Positions 25,704 to 33,576 of a stretch of 41,755 nucleotides of DNA are shown here, in pieces. Position 1 is the stretch's first letter, and each line of letters starts with the position of its first letter. The notes beneath the pieces were generated by a model, which worked only from the letters and a program-made list of their open reading frames with translations, had not been told where the DNA came from and did not search any database. The stretch comes from Catenibacterium mitsuoka_A (GTDB lineage: Bacteria; Bacillota_I; Bacilli_A; Erysipelotrichales; Coprobacillaceae): NCBI RefSeq assembly GCF_964259225.1, contig NZ_CAXVKN010000009.1. The stretch is one strand, 5' to 3'. A program made the position numbers and the translations under genes.

Positions 25704-26960
25704 ATGCCTAGAATCGGATTACGTATTATTAAAACAAGTATTGCCGTCTTCATCATCATGGTATTATTCACTCTCTTTGGTGTACAGAGATCACCTTTCT
25801 ATGTCCTTATAACCACAATTATCTGTATTCAGCCAGATAAAGAGAATGAAAAGAACCAGGCACTTGTAAGAGCCCTCGGCACACTTATAGGGGCAATTAC
25901 AGGAGCTATTGTCATGTTTTTACAGCCTTTCATCCATATTGATCTCGCATGGGATTTACTTAATGCATTATTTATTATGTTGACTATTTATTTAACAGTC
26001 TTATTTAAAGTACAGCATATGGCATTTATGGCCTGTGTGGCTTATTTAAGTGTTGCAGTGATTCCCCATGCTGGTATTTCACCTTACGCATTCTTATTCT
26101 ATCGTGTCTTAGATACATGTATTGGTGTTGGTGTAGGTTATCTTGTCTGTACATTACATTTACCAGTTAAAAGAAGAAATGATGTTCTCTTTGTAGCTGA
26201 ACTTGACGATATGGAACAAACAGCACACCAGCAGTTAAATGACTTCAATAAGACTCAATTGAATAAAATAGTAGATGATGGTGCTTTATTCACTATCATC
26301 ACAAAAAGAACACCTGCATCCATGCAGGCAGAAATTGAACATCTTAAATTGCATCTCCCAGTGATCGCATTAGATGGCGCAATTTTGTATGACGTACCAA
26401 AAAATGAATTACTTTGTACCTACCCATTATCACAAACATTAGGTACAAAGATCACTCAATTATTAGATGATAAACATCTTAATTACTTTTATCACGTTCT
26501 CAAAGACGATGTATTATTGACATATTATAATAGTTTCGACCAGTCCGAACAAATGGACTATTATGATATGATGCGTCAATCTCCTTATCGTAATTACATC
26601 TTTGGTATGCCTACACACTCATATCAACCTCTTTATATAAGTATTCTTAATACGAAAGAGATTATCTATGATATTATAGATGACCTGATAGATTTAGGAT
26701 TACATAAACAATTGCGTTATTTTGTAGAAGAAGATTATTTTGAAGGCATGTGCTTACTTAAGATTCTTTCTTATGAAGCCACTCCAGAAAATATGCTGGA
26801 AAGATTAAAAGAAAAGTTAGATATTAAAGAAAGTATTGTATATGGTTCATCTGATGCTATATGTGACGTTATTGTACCTGATAATGATTTCAATAGTATC
26901 GTAAAAAGTATTCATAACGAATATGAAGGAATTCAAATGAAAAGAAGACAGCCACAATAA
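25704..26960 (+). CDS. FUSC/aromatic acid exporter-type membrane protein fused to a HAD-like domain
   Basis: The 418-residue protein has an N-terminal membrane domain (residues 1 to about 150) of the FUSC/ArAE (DUF939-like) type: RIIKTSIAVFIIMVLFTLFG, IICIQPDKENEKNQALVRALGTLIGAITGAI, and four or five more helices. From about residue 160 it resembles a Cof-type HAD phosphatase: GALFTIITKRTPASMQAEIE and LPVIALDGAILYD match HAD motif II and the following NGA-type segment. The nucleophile DxDGT motif reads AELDDME (165-171) and the C-terminal GDxxND metal motif is absent, so the HAD part is probably a non-catalytic sensor or binding domain. A terminator overlaps the 3' end. Substrate unknown. Confidence 0.75.
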   Translation: MPRIGLRIIKTSIAVFIIMVLFTLFGVQRSPFYVLITTIICIQPDKENEKNQALVRALGTLIGAITGAIVMFLQPFIHIDLAWDLLNALFIMLTIYLTVLFKVQHMAFMACVAYLSVAVIPHAGISPYAFLFYRVLDTCIGVGVGYLVCTLHLPVKRRNDVLFVAELDDMEQTAHQQLNDFNKTQLNKIVDDGALFTIITKRTPASMQAEIEHLKLHLPVIALDGAILYDVPKNELLCTYPLSQTLGTKITQLLDDKHLNYFYHVLKDDVLLTYYNSFDQSEQMDYYDMMRQSPYRNYIFGMPTHSYQPLYISILNTKEIIYDIIDDLIDLGLHKQLRYFVEEDYFEGMCLLKILSYEATPENMLERLKEKLDIKESIVYGSSDAICDVIVPDNDFNSIVKSIHNEYEGIQMKRRQPQ

Positions 26961-26973
26961 GCTGCCTTCTTTT
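26940..26973 (+). terminator. Terminator after the FUSC-HAD gene
   Basis: AAAAGAAG (26940-26947) plus CAGC (26949-26952) pair with GCTG (26961-26964) plus CTTCTTTT (26966-26973), with one A/C mismatch; the stop codon lies in the loop. The T-run is short and partly inside the stem. Confidence 0.65.
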
Positions 26974-26988
26974 CGTAATGGGGGAGTC

Positions 26989-27108
26989 TCAATGTATATT
27001 CAATTCATGATCAATATCATGGATTTTTTTATTTGTATACTTATTTGCAACTCCCATGATTAAAGTACTTAGTAATACTGCAATAATAGTTAGAATAATA
27101 TAGATCAT
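26989..27108 (-). CDS. Small single-pass membrane protein, 39 residues
   Basis: Reading the minus strand from the ATG at 27108 gives a 39-residue protein: a hydrophobic helix (residues 2-20, IYIILTIIAVLLSTLIMGV) and a short charged tail (NKYTNKKIHDIDHELNIH). AGAGGTG lies six bases before the ATG, a better ribosome site than chance would give in so short a stretch. The frame has a single helix followed by a positive, then mixed tail, as in small regulatory membrane peptides. It is in the gap between the FUSC terminator and the dUTPase-like gene, both pointing away. I do not recognise a family; it could be a regulator of a transporter or a type I toxin-like peptide. Confidence 0.55.
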   Translation of the reverse strand: MIYIILTIIAVLLSTLIMGVANKYTNKKIHDIDHELNIH

Positions 27109-27189
27109 AAGAATCACCTCTTTCATGACTATAATATACATGTAAGTTGTGTAATTCATATGTATTATCTATGTACTTATTATGTTTTT

Positions 27190-27633
27190 TTACAATCCTT
27201 CTAACATATCATCAAAAGTGATACCTAGAGAAAAACCAAAATGGAAGTAATCATCCAAAGCATCTTGTAACTTAATAGGACTATAACCATTTCTTAAATC
27301 TAGAATGTCCTGATTGACTTTAAAGAGTAAATTAACAGAGCTGCTCTTTTCAGGCATTTCTTCATGATTCTTGATTTCATCAATCTGTAAGTCATACGCA
27401 ATACTCATTAATAAGCGCATACCTTCAATATAAGTGTCTAAAAGAGCATTTTGATCAACCTGAGTATCTTTATCCCAGAATGTATAAACATGTCCTAGTT
27501 CTCCTGTATTATACACACATTGCATAAATGCAAGAAGTTTATGGTCAATCTTCTTAATATCTAGAATATGACCTTTAGGAATATCTAATTCTCTGTTTAA
27601 TACTAACTGATATAATTTTGATAATTCATTCAT
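27190..27633 (-). CDS. dUTPase_2/MazG-like all-alpha protein
   Basis: The 147-residue, all-helical protein resembles the dimeric dUTPase (dUTPase_2) branch of the MazG-like NTP pyrophosphatases. The KLLAFMQCVYNTGELGHVYTFW segment and LLDTYIEGMRLLMSIAYDL correspond to the family's metal-binding helix 1 (ExxNE...FKxW) and helix 2 (EEYVDGLHFLLSIGL). The expected acidic ligands are changed (ELGH for ExxxE-type residues and D-x-x-x-E spacing in the second motif), so either it is a divergent enzyme or activity is lost. It is preceded by AGAGGTG and stands alone between the small membrane protein and mntP. Confidence 0.55.
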   Translation of the reverse strand: MNELSKLYQLVLNRELDIPKGHILDIKKIDHKLLAFMQCVYNTGELGHVYTFWDKDTQVDQNALLDTYIEGMRLLMSIAYDLQIDEIKNHEEMPEKSSSVNLLFKVNQDILDLRNGYSPIKLQDALDDYFHFGFSLGITFDDMLEGL

Positions 27634-27664
27634 TTAAATCACCTCTTATATACTATTATAGTCA

Positions 27665-27692
27665 AATAAAAAAGAGAATCACGTAGATTCCC
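27665..27692 (-). terminator. Terminator of the yigZ-like/mntP operon
   Basis: On the minus strand GGGAATC and GATTCTC form a 7-bp stem with a five-base loop (27674-27692), followed by TTTTTTATTTGAC. It directly follows the mntP stop codon. Confidence 0.8.
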
Positions 27693-28246
27693 TAAATAAT
27701 TCCTAATCCTTCTATTAAAATCTTAACACCTATGAGAATAAGAATAATACCACCAGTGATCTGTGCTTTCTGTTCATATTTATTTCCAAACACATGACCA
27801 ATATAAACACCTGCAGAAGCAATAATAAATGTTGTTAAACCAATAATAGAAATAGCCATGAAGATATTGATTGATTCAAAAGAGAAAGTGATACCTACAG
27901 CGAGTGCATCAATGGCAGTCGCAATAGCAAGCATCAACATTGTCTTCCACGAGAAGTCATCATTCTGTTTCTCTTCTTCAAAAGATTCTTTAATCATATT
28001 GATTCCAATAAATGCGAGTAATATAAATGCAATCCAGTGGTCAATAGAATCCACTAAACCACTCAATGTGGAACCTAGACAATAACCAATAAATGGCATC
28101 AATGCCTGAAATCCACCAAACCATACACCACATAACAATATATTCTTAATAGATAACTTCTTTACAGACAATCCTTTACATACAGATACCGCAAAAGCAT
28201 CCATGGATAACCCAATACCAATAAGTAATATTTCTATACTAGACAT
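27692..28246 (-). CDS. mntP: Manganese efflux pump MntP
   Basis: The 184-residue protein has six hydrophobic segments and the MntP hallmarks: LLIGIGLSMDAFAVSVCKGL in the first helix and ATAIDALAVGITFSF in the fourth, whose Asp residues line the transport path in the known pump. The length matches E. coli MntP (188). It exports Mn(II) when levels are high. It lies two bases after the YigZ-like gene, from which it is co-transcribed. I see no yybP-ykoY manganese riboswitch upstream of either gene. Confidence 0.93.
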   Translation of the reverse strand: MSSIEILLIGIGLSMDAFAVSVCKGLSVKKLSIKNILLCGVWFGGFQALMPFIGYCLGSTLSGLVDSIDHWIAFILLAFIGINMIKESFEEEKQNDDFSWKTMLMLAIATAIDALAVGITFSFESINIFMAISIIGLTTFIIASAGVYIGHVFGNKYEQKAQITGGIILILIGVKILIEGLGII

Positions 28247-28248
28247 CT

Positions 28249-28845
28249 TTATACCTCAACAGGAATATAATCTTCCTTTACAACCTCATAATGCATATTG
28301 GATGCAGTCAGTTCATTGAGTTCATCTAAGAATGATGTATCTCTTAAATAAACATCATAGTGAACTTCTTCATCATACTCAGTATTCATTAATAACAGAT
28401 TCTTAGATTGTATTAAATAAGATACCTTACGGCTGAAGTGATAGTCAACACTAATACGATATAGTTTAACAAGTTCTTTATCGACTATTTCTGCTTCTTT
28501 TAATGCATCTGCAACACTATTAGTATAAGCACGAGTTAATCCTCCGGCCCCTAGTTTAATCCCACCAAAATAACGTGTTACGATCGCAATCACATTATCT
28601 ATCTTTTGTCTTTGTAATACATTCAACATAGGAAGTCCTGCAGTACCTGATGGTTCACCATCATCATCTGCTTTTTCTAAAGGACCTACTCGATAAGCAA
28701 CACAGTTATGTGTTGCATCATCTTTAGAATAGAGTTCTATTAAGTCTTTTATTTCTTTTTCATCATTACATGGAATTAGGGTAGTAATGAATTCTGATTT
28801 CTTAATAATGATTGTATTTGTCGTTGTTTCTTTGATTGATCTCAT
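28249..28845 (-). CDS. YigZ/IMPACT family protein
   Basis: The 198-residue protein has the family motifs SEFITTLIPC, DDATHNCVAYRVG, DDGEPSGTAGLPMLNVL and IVTRYFGGIKLGAGGLTRAYTNSV, followed by a ferredoxin-like C-terminal domain. YigZ/YvyE relatives are small proteins of uncertain function; the IMPACT relatives act in translation control. The ATG at 28845 is chosen because GGGTG precedes it; an open frame of 22 more codons upstream runs through the promoter region. It diverges from degV and is followed by mntP at two bases. Confidence 0.9.
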   Translation of the reverse strand: MRSIKETTTNTIIIKKSEFITTLIPCNDEKEIKDLIELYSKDDATHNCVAYRVGPLEKADDDGEPSGTAGLPMLNVLQRQKIDNVIAIVTRYFGGIKLGAGGLTRAYTNSVADALKEAEIVDKELVKLYRISVDYHFSRKVSYLIQSKNLLLMNTEYDEEVHYDVYLRDTSFLDELNELTASNMHYEVVKEDYIPVEV

Positions 28846-28861
28846 AGTTTCACCCGTTCGT

Positions 28862-28867
28862 ATTATA
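28862..28867 (-). promoter_or_regulatory. -10 box of the yigZ-like/mntP operon
   Basis: TATAAT on the minus strand (28862-28867), 17 bases before the chosen ATG. The -35 is poor. Confidence 0.5.
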
Positions 28868-28876
28868 GCGTAAAAG

Positions 28877-28905
28877 TTGTAAAATAAAAAGAAATAAACT
28901 ATAAT
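28877..28905 (+). promoter_or_regulatory. degV promoter
   Basis: TTGTAA (28877-28882) and TATAAT (28900-28905) are separated by 17 bases. It lies back-to-back with the minus-strand -10 box of the yigZ-like gene. Confidence 0.75.
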
Positions 28906-28940
28906 GTACATAGTGTATTATCACTGATGGGGTATTAAAA

Positions 28941-29801
28941 ATGAGTAAAATAGCGATTATTGCAGACAGTGGCTGTCAGATTGATATTAATGGAGAGCAT
29001 GAAGGTATTTATATTGCACCATTATGTATTGGTCATGGTAGTCAGACATATTTAGATCAATTAGAAATCACAAGTCTTGATGTATTTAATCAGATGAAGG
29101 AAACAGATGATATGTTTACAACATCTCAACCTTCGACTGGTTCTTTAATGAAGGCTATGGAAGATGCAAAAAGAGATGGTTATGATGAGTTAATTGGGAT
29201 TCCTATCGCAACTGGTTTATCATCTACATTAAATGGTATGCAGGTTGCAGCTGATACAGTAGAAATGCCTATTACTTTAATCGATTCTCAAGGAACAGCA
29301 CATGTTCAAAAGAAGCTTGTTGAAGCAGCACGAAAACTAGTAGAAAAGGGTCAGTCTGTTTCTGAAATTAAAGAAAAGCTTGAAGATATGGTTAAGCATT
29401 CAGGTACAATTATTTTTACACCAAACTTGAATCACCTTAAAAAGGGTGGGCGTATTACGCCTGCAGTCGCAATGCTTGGCAATATGTTGAAGCTTGTTCC
29501 AGTTATGGAATTGAATAGTGAATTAGGTGGTAAGATTGATACTTTAGGCAAAGTAAGAACAACACGTAAGGCATGTAAGATGCTTGCTGATCGTGTTGTT
29601 GAAAGAGGCGCAAATGCGAAAGATTATACATTTGCGATTGAAGATGTTCTTGCACCTGAAGAAGCTCAGCGTGTAAGAGACTATCTTGAAGAACAATTAG
29701 GTCCATGTCAAGTTACCATGAGAGAGTTACCAAGTGTTGTAGGTGCTCATATGGGAATTGGTGGTGTAGGAATCCAATTCATCAAAAATCTCGCAGAGTA
29801 G
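28941..29801 (+). CDS. DegV family fatty-acid-binding protein
   Basis: The 286-residue protein has the DegV family features: KIAIIADSGCQI at the N-terminus, TTSQPSTGSLM, GIPIATGLSSTLNGMQVAA, TPNLNHLKKGGRIT, and the C-terminal GAHMGIGGVGIQFI. DegV/FakB proteins bind a fatty acid and, in S. aureus, present it to the FakA kinase for phosphorylation; no fakA-type gene is nearby. It has its own promoter and terminator, so it is a single-gene unit. Confidence 0.9.
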   Translation: MSKIAIIADSGCQIDINGEHEGIYIAPLCIGHGSQTYLDQLEITSLDVFNQMKETDDMFTTSQPSTGSLMKAMEDAKRDGYDELIGIPIATGLSSTLNGMQVAADTVEMPITLIDSQGTAHVQKKLVEAARKLVEKGQSVSEIKEKLEDMVKHSGTIIFTPNLNHLKKGGRITPAVAMLGNMLKLVPVMELNSELGGKIDTLGKVRTTRKACKMLADRVVERGANAKDYTFAIEDVLAPEEAQRVRDYLEEQLGPCQVTMRELPSVVGAHMGIGGVGIQFIKNLAE

Positions 29802-29803
29802 GA

Positions 29804-29829
29804 AGCAGATGATGAATCTGCTTTTTTTA
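29804..29829 (+). terminator. degV terminator
   Basis: AAGCAGAT (29804-29811) pairs with ATCTGCTT (29817-29824) around a five-base loop, followed by further Ts. Confidence 0.92.
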
Positions 29830-29849
29830 TATAGAAAGGAGGTATATAC

Positions 29850-30746
29850 ATGCAAAGAGAATTTGAAATGGTTGTACAGACAAGTGCGGCTACACAAAGC
29901 TTGCGTTATTTATTGAAAAGTGGTGATATGACGTGTATCACCAAAGGAGAAATTACTAAAAGATTAGAAGCAGCAGTTCTTTTACAGGAATTAAGCTTTC
30001 AAGCTGTTATGACAAGTGGTGATGTCGTAGAGGATATGTTGGAGAATAATTATGAGGATTATGATGAAGCATTAAGAGACTCTCTTAAGACTCATGATAT
30101 TACATTTAAAGACTATACCTTTGCGGTTACTTATAAATATGATGAAGAAGCTGTCTTTAAGCCTTTCTTCTCTAGACAATATGGTGCAGACTTAGGTTTT
30201 TCACTCCCATTAGTAGATGATATGAAATATGCGAATATGTGTGTATGTCTTGCATTAATAAAACTATCAAGAGAATATGTACGTACGAGTGTGGGTATTA
30301 CCCATGATTATACGGATGTAAAACCTAGTATTCATTTGACTTTTAAGCCAGGTATATTCTTACCTAAGCTTATTACAGAAAAACCCTATACAGAACTTAC
30401 ATTCAATGCAGTCTATGCAGCTATATACAAGTTGCGTGCTGCGATACGTTTCTTCTCATATGATCATACAGAAGAGGCATATAAGAAGTGGATTGATGTC
30501 ATAGAAGAAATGAGTACTCGACCATATGATGGTATATTAGATGATCTAGATGAACTAGATTATGTACCATCACAAAAAGAAGAACTGTATGTATATGAAG
30601 ATAAGGTCAATGGTGGAGGTACAGTACAATGTTTAAATAATTCATTTTATGCATTAATACTCTGGGCTGCCATATTGACTAAAGTCATGAATGAACAGTT
30701 CTTATATGAAACAAACTACCCAGATATGAACTTATGGGATTATTAA
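29850..30746 (+). CDS. Hypothetical protein, 298 residues
   Basis: I do not recognise this protein. It has no signal peptide or clear membrane segment. It contains an acidic stretch (VVEDMLENNYEDYDEALRDSL), a conserved-looking core (PFFSRQYGADLGFSLPLVDDMKYANMCVCLALIKL), and an aromatic C-terminus (LYETNYPDMNLWDY). AAAGGAGG seven bases before the ATG makes the start clear and suggests good translation. It follows the degV terminator. A small inverted repeat (AACACC/GGTGTT, 30765-30784) lies after its stop. Function unknown. Confidence 0.75.
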   Translation: MQREFEMVVQTSAATQSLRYLLKSGDMTCITKGEITKRLEAAVLLQELSFQAVMTSGDVVEDMLENNYEDYDEALRDSLKTHDITFKDYTFAVTYKYDEEAVFKPFFSRQYGADLGFSLPLVDDMKYANMCVCLALIKLSREYVRTSVGITHDYTDVKPSIHLTFKPGIFLPKLITEKPYTELTFNAVYAAIYKLRAAIRFFSYDHTEEAYKKWIDVIEEMSTRPYDGILDDLDELDYVPSQKEELYVYEDKVNGGGTVQCLNNSFYALILWAAILTKVMNEQFLYETNYPDMNLWDY

Positions 30747-30764
30747 TAAAAAGAAAATTATCAA

Positions 30765-30784
30765 AACACCTATAATAAGGTGTT
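30765..30784. repeat. Inverted repeat between two unknown genes
   Basis: AACACC (30765-30770) and GGTGTT (30779-30784) flank TATAATAA. It could be a weak hairpin closing the preceding gene, as there is no T-run, or an operator around a -10 box. Confidence 0.35.
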
Positions 30785-30858
30785 GTCATCGTTAACCTTA
30801 ATGCATAAATTCTTTCTCTTCGCTATAATAGTGTTAGAAAAAAGAGGAGGGAAAGAAT

Positions 30859-31479
30859 ATGTTAGAAAGTTATAAAGAAATTACATCAATCTCATTAAAT
30901 AAATTAAAGGACTATTTAGATGTCATTGATGTATATCACGATTCATTTATTGATACTTGCAGAAGTCAGAAGAAAATAGAAGGATATATTAAGGCACACC
31001 AAAAGAAATACTTAGGTCTTGCCTTAAAGAAACTCTATGAAATAGATGATATGCAATGTTTAGAAAATCATCTCGTAATGATTGAATACTTATTTGGAGA
31101 ACATCCTCGTATTCAATCATTGAATAAGAATTTATCTAACTATATGCTCCATAATGGATCACCATTAGATGTATACCGTATTGTGAGACATTTGATGCCT
31201 TTCTCATATCTTGCACTTATCTCTTTATTAGTAGATAAAGAAGTGATTACTTATGCACAGGCTGCTTACTTTTCTTTAGTAGAAGAAGATATAGAAGGGG
31301 CTTATGAATACTTAAAGAAATGTGAAGTGGAACCAGATGAATCACTTCTAAATCTTTATGCATCTTATGACTTAATTGGTTATTTCCAGCTTGTGGATCA
31401 TTATAGTAAAAAGGTATCTTACCAGGTATCAGGAGGCATAAGATGGGAGAAAAAATGTGGGCTGTCTTCTCATTATTGA
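30859..31479 (+). CDS. Hypothetical helical protein upstream of WYL regulator
   Basis: The 206-residue protein is mostly predicted alpha helix (LNKLKDYLDVIDVYHDSF, ALKKLYEIDDMQCLENHLVMIEYLFG, YFSLVEEDIEGAYEYLKKCE), with a repeat-like (TPR-like) feel in the second half. I do not recognise a family. GGAGGG precedes the ATG and TATAAT lies near 30822. Its last 37 bases overlap the WYL regulator gene in another frame, which ties the two together. It might be the regulator's partner, but that is only an inference from overlap. Confidence 0.7.
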   Translation: MLESYKEITSISLNKLKDYLDVIDVYHDSFIDTCRSQKKIEGYIKAHQKKYLGLALKKLYEIDDMQCLENHLVMIEYLFGEHPRIQSLNKNLSNYMLHNGSPLDVYRIVRHLMPFSYLALISLLVDKEVITYAQAAYFSLVEEDIEGAYEYLKKCEVEPDESLLNLYASYDLIGYFQLVDHYSKKVSYQVSGGIRWEKKCGLSSHY

Positions 31480-32471
31480 TGAATTCAGAGGAATGCATCA
31501 GTGCAGAAGATATACAGCATCAATTAGAAGAAAAAGGTTATGATATTGGTTTAAAAGCTGTATATGCAGTGATTAAACAGATCAATGTATTTACATCTTT
31601 AATGTTTGGAAAAGAAATAATCAAAGCAGTGAGACGTTTTGGTTATATGATTGAAACAGGTTATTTTGATGAAGCACAGATACAATTACTTATTGATATG
31701 GTGAATTATCGTCAAGATCTTACAAATAATGATAAAAGAGAAATAGTTAATAAGCTTTTAAAACTTTCACCTGCTAAACAGAAGGATTATCTCATTGTAC
31801 CAGAATTAGAAGATGATGATGAAGGTGTCTATTCTCTAAGTAAAAATCTAAAGATTATTACTTCCGCAATACGTAATAAGAAGGATATACGTTTCCAGTA
31901 TGTAGATTATACTATTAGGGATGGACATCCTGTAGAAACATATTCTACTAAGGGTAATGCAGGTATTAATCATGAATATTATAATGTGAGTCCTTATAAT
32001 ACAGTGATTGTGGATGGTCATTACTATTTACGTGCTTATTATAATAAGCATAAGGACTCATTGACTACATTCCGTATTGATCGTATTAGAAAACTAGATA
32101 AGAGCCGTACATATTATTTTGATTTTGATGATGAAGAAAAAATGAGTGAATCATTGAAACAATCACTTGCGAAGTCAATGAATAGTTTCTTTGATGGTGA
32201 TGAAATTACACTACATATTAAGTTTGATGGTGTACTTATTAGAGAAGTTGTATCACGTTTAGGAAAAGATATTACCATTAACAAAACTATTGCGCCAATA
32301 GAGAATGATCATCAATGGTATGAAACACGTGTTGAAGGAATCATTTTTAATACAGGTTTAATGAACTGGATTAGACAGTTTGGTCCAATGATTATTGTGG
32401 TAGGTCCAGAGAAGCTTAAAGAAGCTATTACAGATGGATTAGAAGAGAACTTAAGCTACTATAAAAAATAG
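31443..32471 (+). CDS. WYL-domain transcriptional regulator
   Basis: The 342-residue protein has an N-terminal winged-helix region (residues 1 to about 75), a central helical segment, a WYL ligand-binding domain (about 125-220) and the WCX C-terminal extension (about 235-340). The WYL core SPYNTVIVDGHYYLRAYY and TFRIDRIRKL fit the family, with PYN where the tryptophan-tyrosine-leucine triad usually lies. WYL regulators bind DNA and sense nucleic acid or nucleotide-like ligands. AGGAGG lies six bases before the ATG, which fixes the start inside the end of the previous gene. The next gene starts at nine bases, so it is the middle of a three-gene unit. Confidence 0.85.
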   Translation: MGEKMWAVFSLLMNSEECISAEDIQHQLEEKGYDIGLKAVYAVIKQINVFTSLMFGKEIIKAVRRFGYMIETGYFDEAQIQLLIDMVNYRQDLTNNDKREIVNKLLKLSPAKQKDYLIVPELEDDDEGVYSLSKNLKIITSAIRNKKDIRFQYVDYTIRDGHPVETYSTKGNAGINHEYYNVSPYNTVIVDGHYYLRAYYNKHKDSLTTFRIDRIRKLDKSRTYYFDFDDEEKMSESLKQSLAKSMNSFFDGDEITLHIKFDGVLIREVVSRLGKDITINKTIAPIENDHQWYETRVEGIIFNTGLMNWIRQFGPMIIVVGPEKLKEAITDGLEENLSYYKK

Positions 32472-32480
32472 GTGATAACT

Positions 32481-33023
32481 ATGTATATATTACAATTAAG
32501 TCAAGGTGAGTTAAGTACTAATGTTGGCTTATTTCATACAATAGAAGAAGGCAGAAAGCTTATATCTCAATTAACTGGATATCAGTATGAAGATATTGAA
32601 GGGTTTGAGTATGAGTACTTTGATCCTACTGCTGTACCTGATTATGTAGAGCTAGAATATAATGGTCATATTGTACCTTTGACTACATATATGTTTACTG
32701 GTGATGGAAGAGTAGATATTTATTGGAATGAGATAGTGGACTTATCTACACCAGGAAATGGAATGATTGAAGGATCTACAAGAGTGGATGCTTATTCTAT
32801 TCCTAATGATGAACTTAAGGACTACATAGAGAAAAGAGAATATAACTATAGATGTGTTAAACAATACTTAGAATCTAAAGGATATGAGGTAGAGAGAACT
32901 TATTTTGGTTCTGAAGATGGCGAAGCCATCTTATACAGAAATACAGATGAGTGGCATTTCTTGACACATATGGATCCTGAGTTTGTGGAATCTGAAGACA
33001 TAATAAAAGACTTAGACATTTAG
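32481..33023 (+). CDS. Hypothetical protein downstream of WYL regulator
   Basis: The 180-residue protein is not one I recognise. It starts MYILQLSQGELSTNVGLFHT, contains an acidic, aromatic middle (YEDIEGFEYEYFDP), and ends with EWHFLTHMDPEFVESEDI. No membrane segment or signal is visible. An in-frame GTG nine bases upstream is rejected because AGGTG is six bases before the ATG. It closes the WYL gene cluster before a strong terminator. Confidence 0.7.
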   Translation: MYILQLSQGELSTNVGLFHTIEEGRKLISQLTGYQYEDIEGFEYEYFDPTAVPDYVELEYNGHIVPLTTYMFTGDGRVDIYWNEIVDLSTPGNGMIEGSTRVDAYSIPNDELKDYIEKREYNYRCVKQYLESKGYEVERTYFGSEDGEAILYRNTDEWHFLTHMDPEFVESEDIIKDLDI

Positions 33024-33038
33024 GTGTCTAGGTCTTTT
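33005..33038. terminator. Bidirectional terminator
   Basis: AAAAGACTTAGAC (33005-33017) pairs with GTCTAGGTCTTTT (33026-33038) with one T-G pair and an eight-base loop. The A-rich left and T-rich right arms let it serve the WYL cluster on the plus strand and the LytTR remnant on the minus strand. Confidence 0.85.
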
Positions 33039-33041
33039 GTG

Positions 33042-33524
33042 TTATGGAATAAGATTATTAATTTGATCTTTTAAAGCCTTATAGTAACTACGGCTAATAG
33101 GAATAGAAGTACCATCTACAAGAAGTGCTGAATTTTTTGAGATTTCCTGGACCATTTTTAAATTAATAATATAACTACGATGTGACATGGCGAATGTTTC
33201 TCCTAAACGTTTAAGTAAATCTTTTAGCTTTTCAGATGTTGAATAAGTATGCGTAGGAGTCACAATAAAAGTTGTTCTTAATTTTCTCTCCATATAGAAG
33301 ATATCTTTTAGTAGGATGTTAGATTCTTCTTTATTCCAGAATATCTTTAAAGAAGCTCTTCTCTCTTTATTTAATACTTCATATGCAAGTGATAAAGCAT
33401 GTGGTAAATATTTCTGATAGTTCTTCTTAAGAATAAAATAGATATGATTTGCATCATATACATTACTTACATAATTTTCATATAAAGTATATTTATTACA
33501 TATAAAAATTGAACGACTTTTCTT
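33042..33524 (-). pseudogene. LytTR-type response regulator remnant lacking most of its receiver domain
   Basis: From its TAA (33042-33044) back to an in-frame TAG (33525-33527) the minus strand is open for about 160 codons. The C-terminal part is a clear LytTR DNA-binding domain (NILLKDIFYMERKLRTTFIVT, then FAMSHRSYIINLKMVQEIS and ISRSYYKALK). Ahead of it lies the last part of a receiver domain (FICNKYTLYENYVSNVYDANHIYFILKK). The first half of the receiver, with the phosphate-accepting aspartate, is missing. The only ATG (33293) falls inside the LytTR domain and has no ribosome site. It is most likely a decayed regulator; a short functional LytTR protein from a non-standard start cannot be excluded. 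Confidence 0.75.
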
Positions 33525-33576
33525 CTAGCAGTAATGGGGGAATTTTGTTAGAATTTAGGTAAGGGGGGATGATGAT

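Noticed and set aside
28846..28940. yybP-ykoY manganese riboswitch for mntP
   Set aside because: The leader before the yigZ-like/mntP operon is too short and lacks the paired-stem structure; mntP itself starts two bases after the previous gene.
31443..32471. WYL regulator as a marker of a phage-defence island
   Set aside because: No nuclease, helicase, reverse transcriptase or other effector lies nearby; neighbours are housekeeping or unknown genes.
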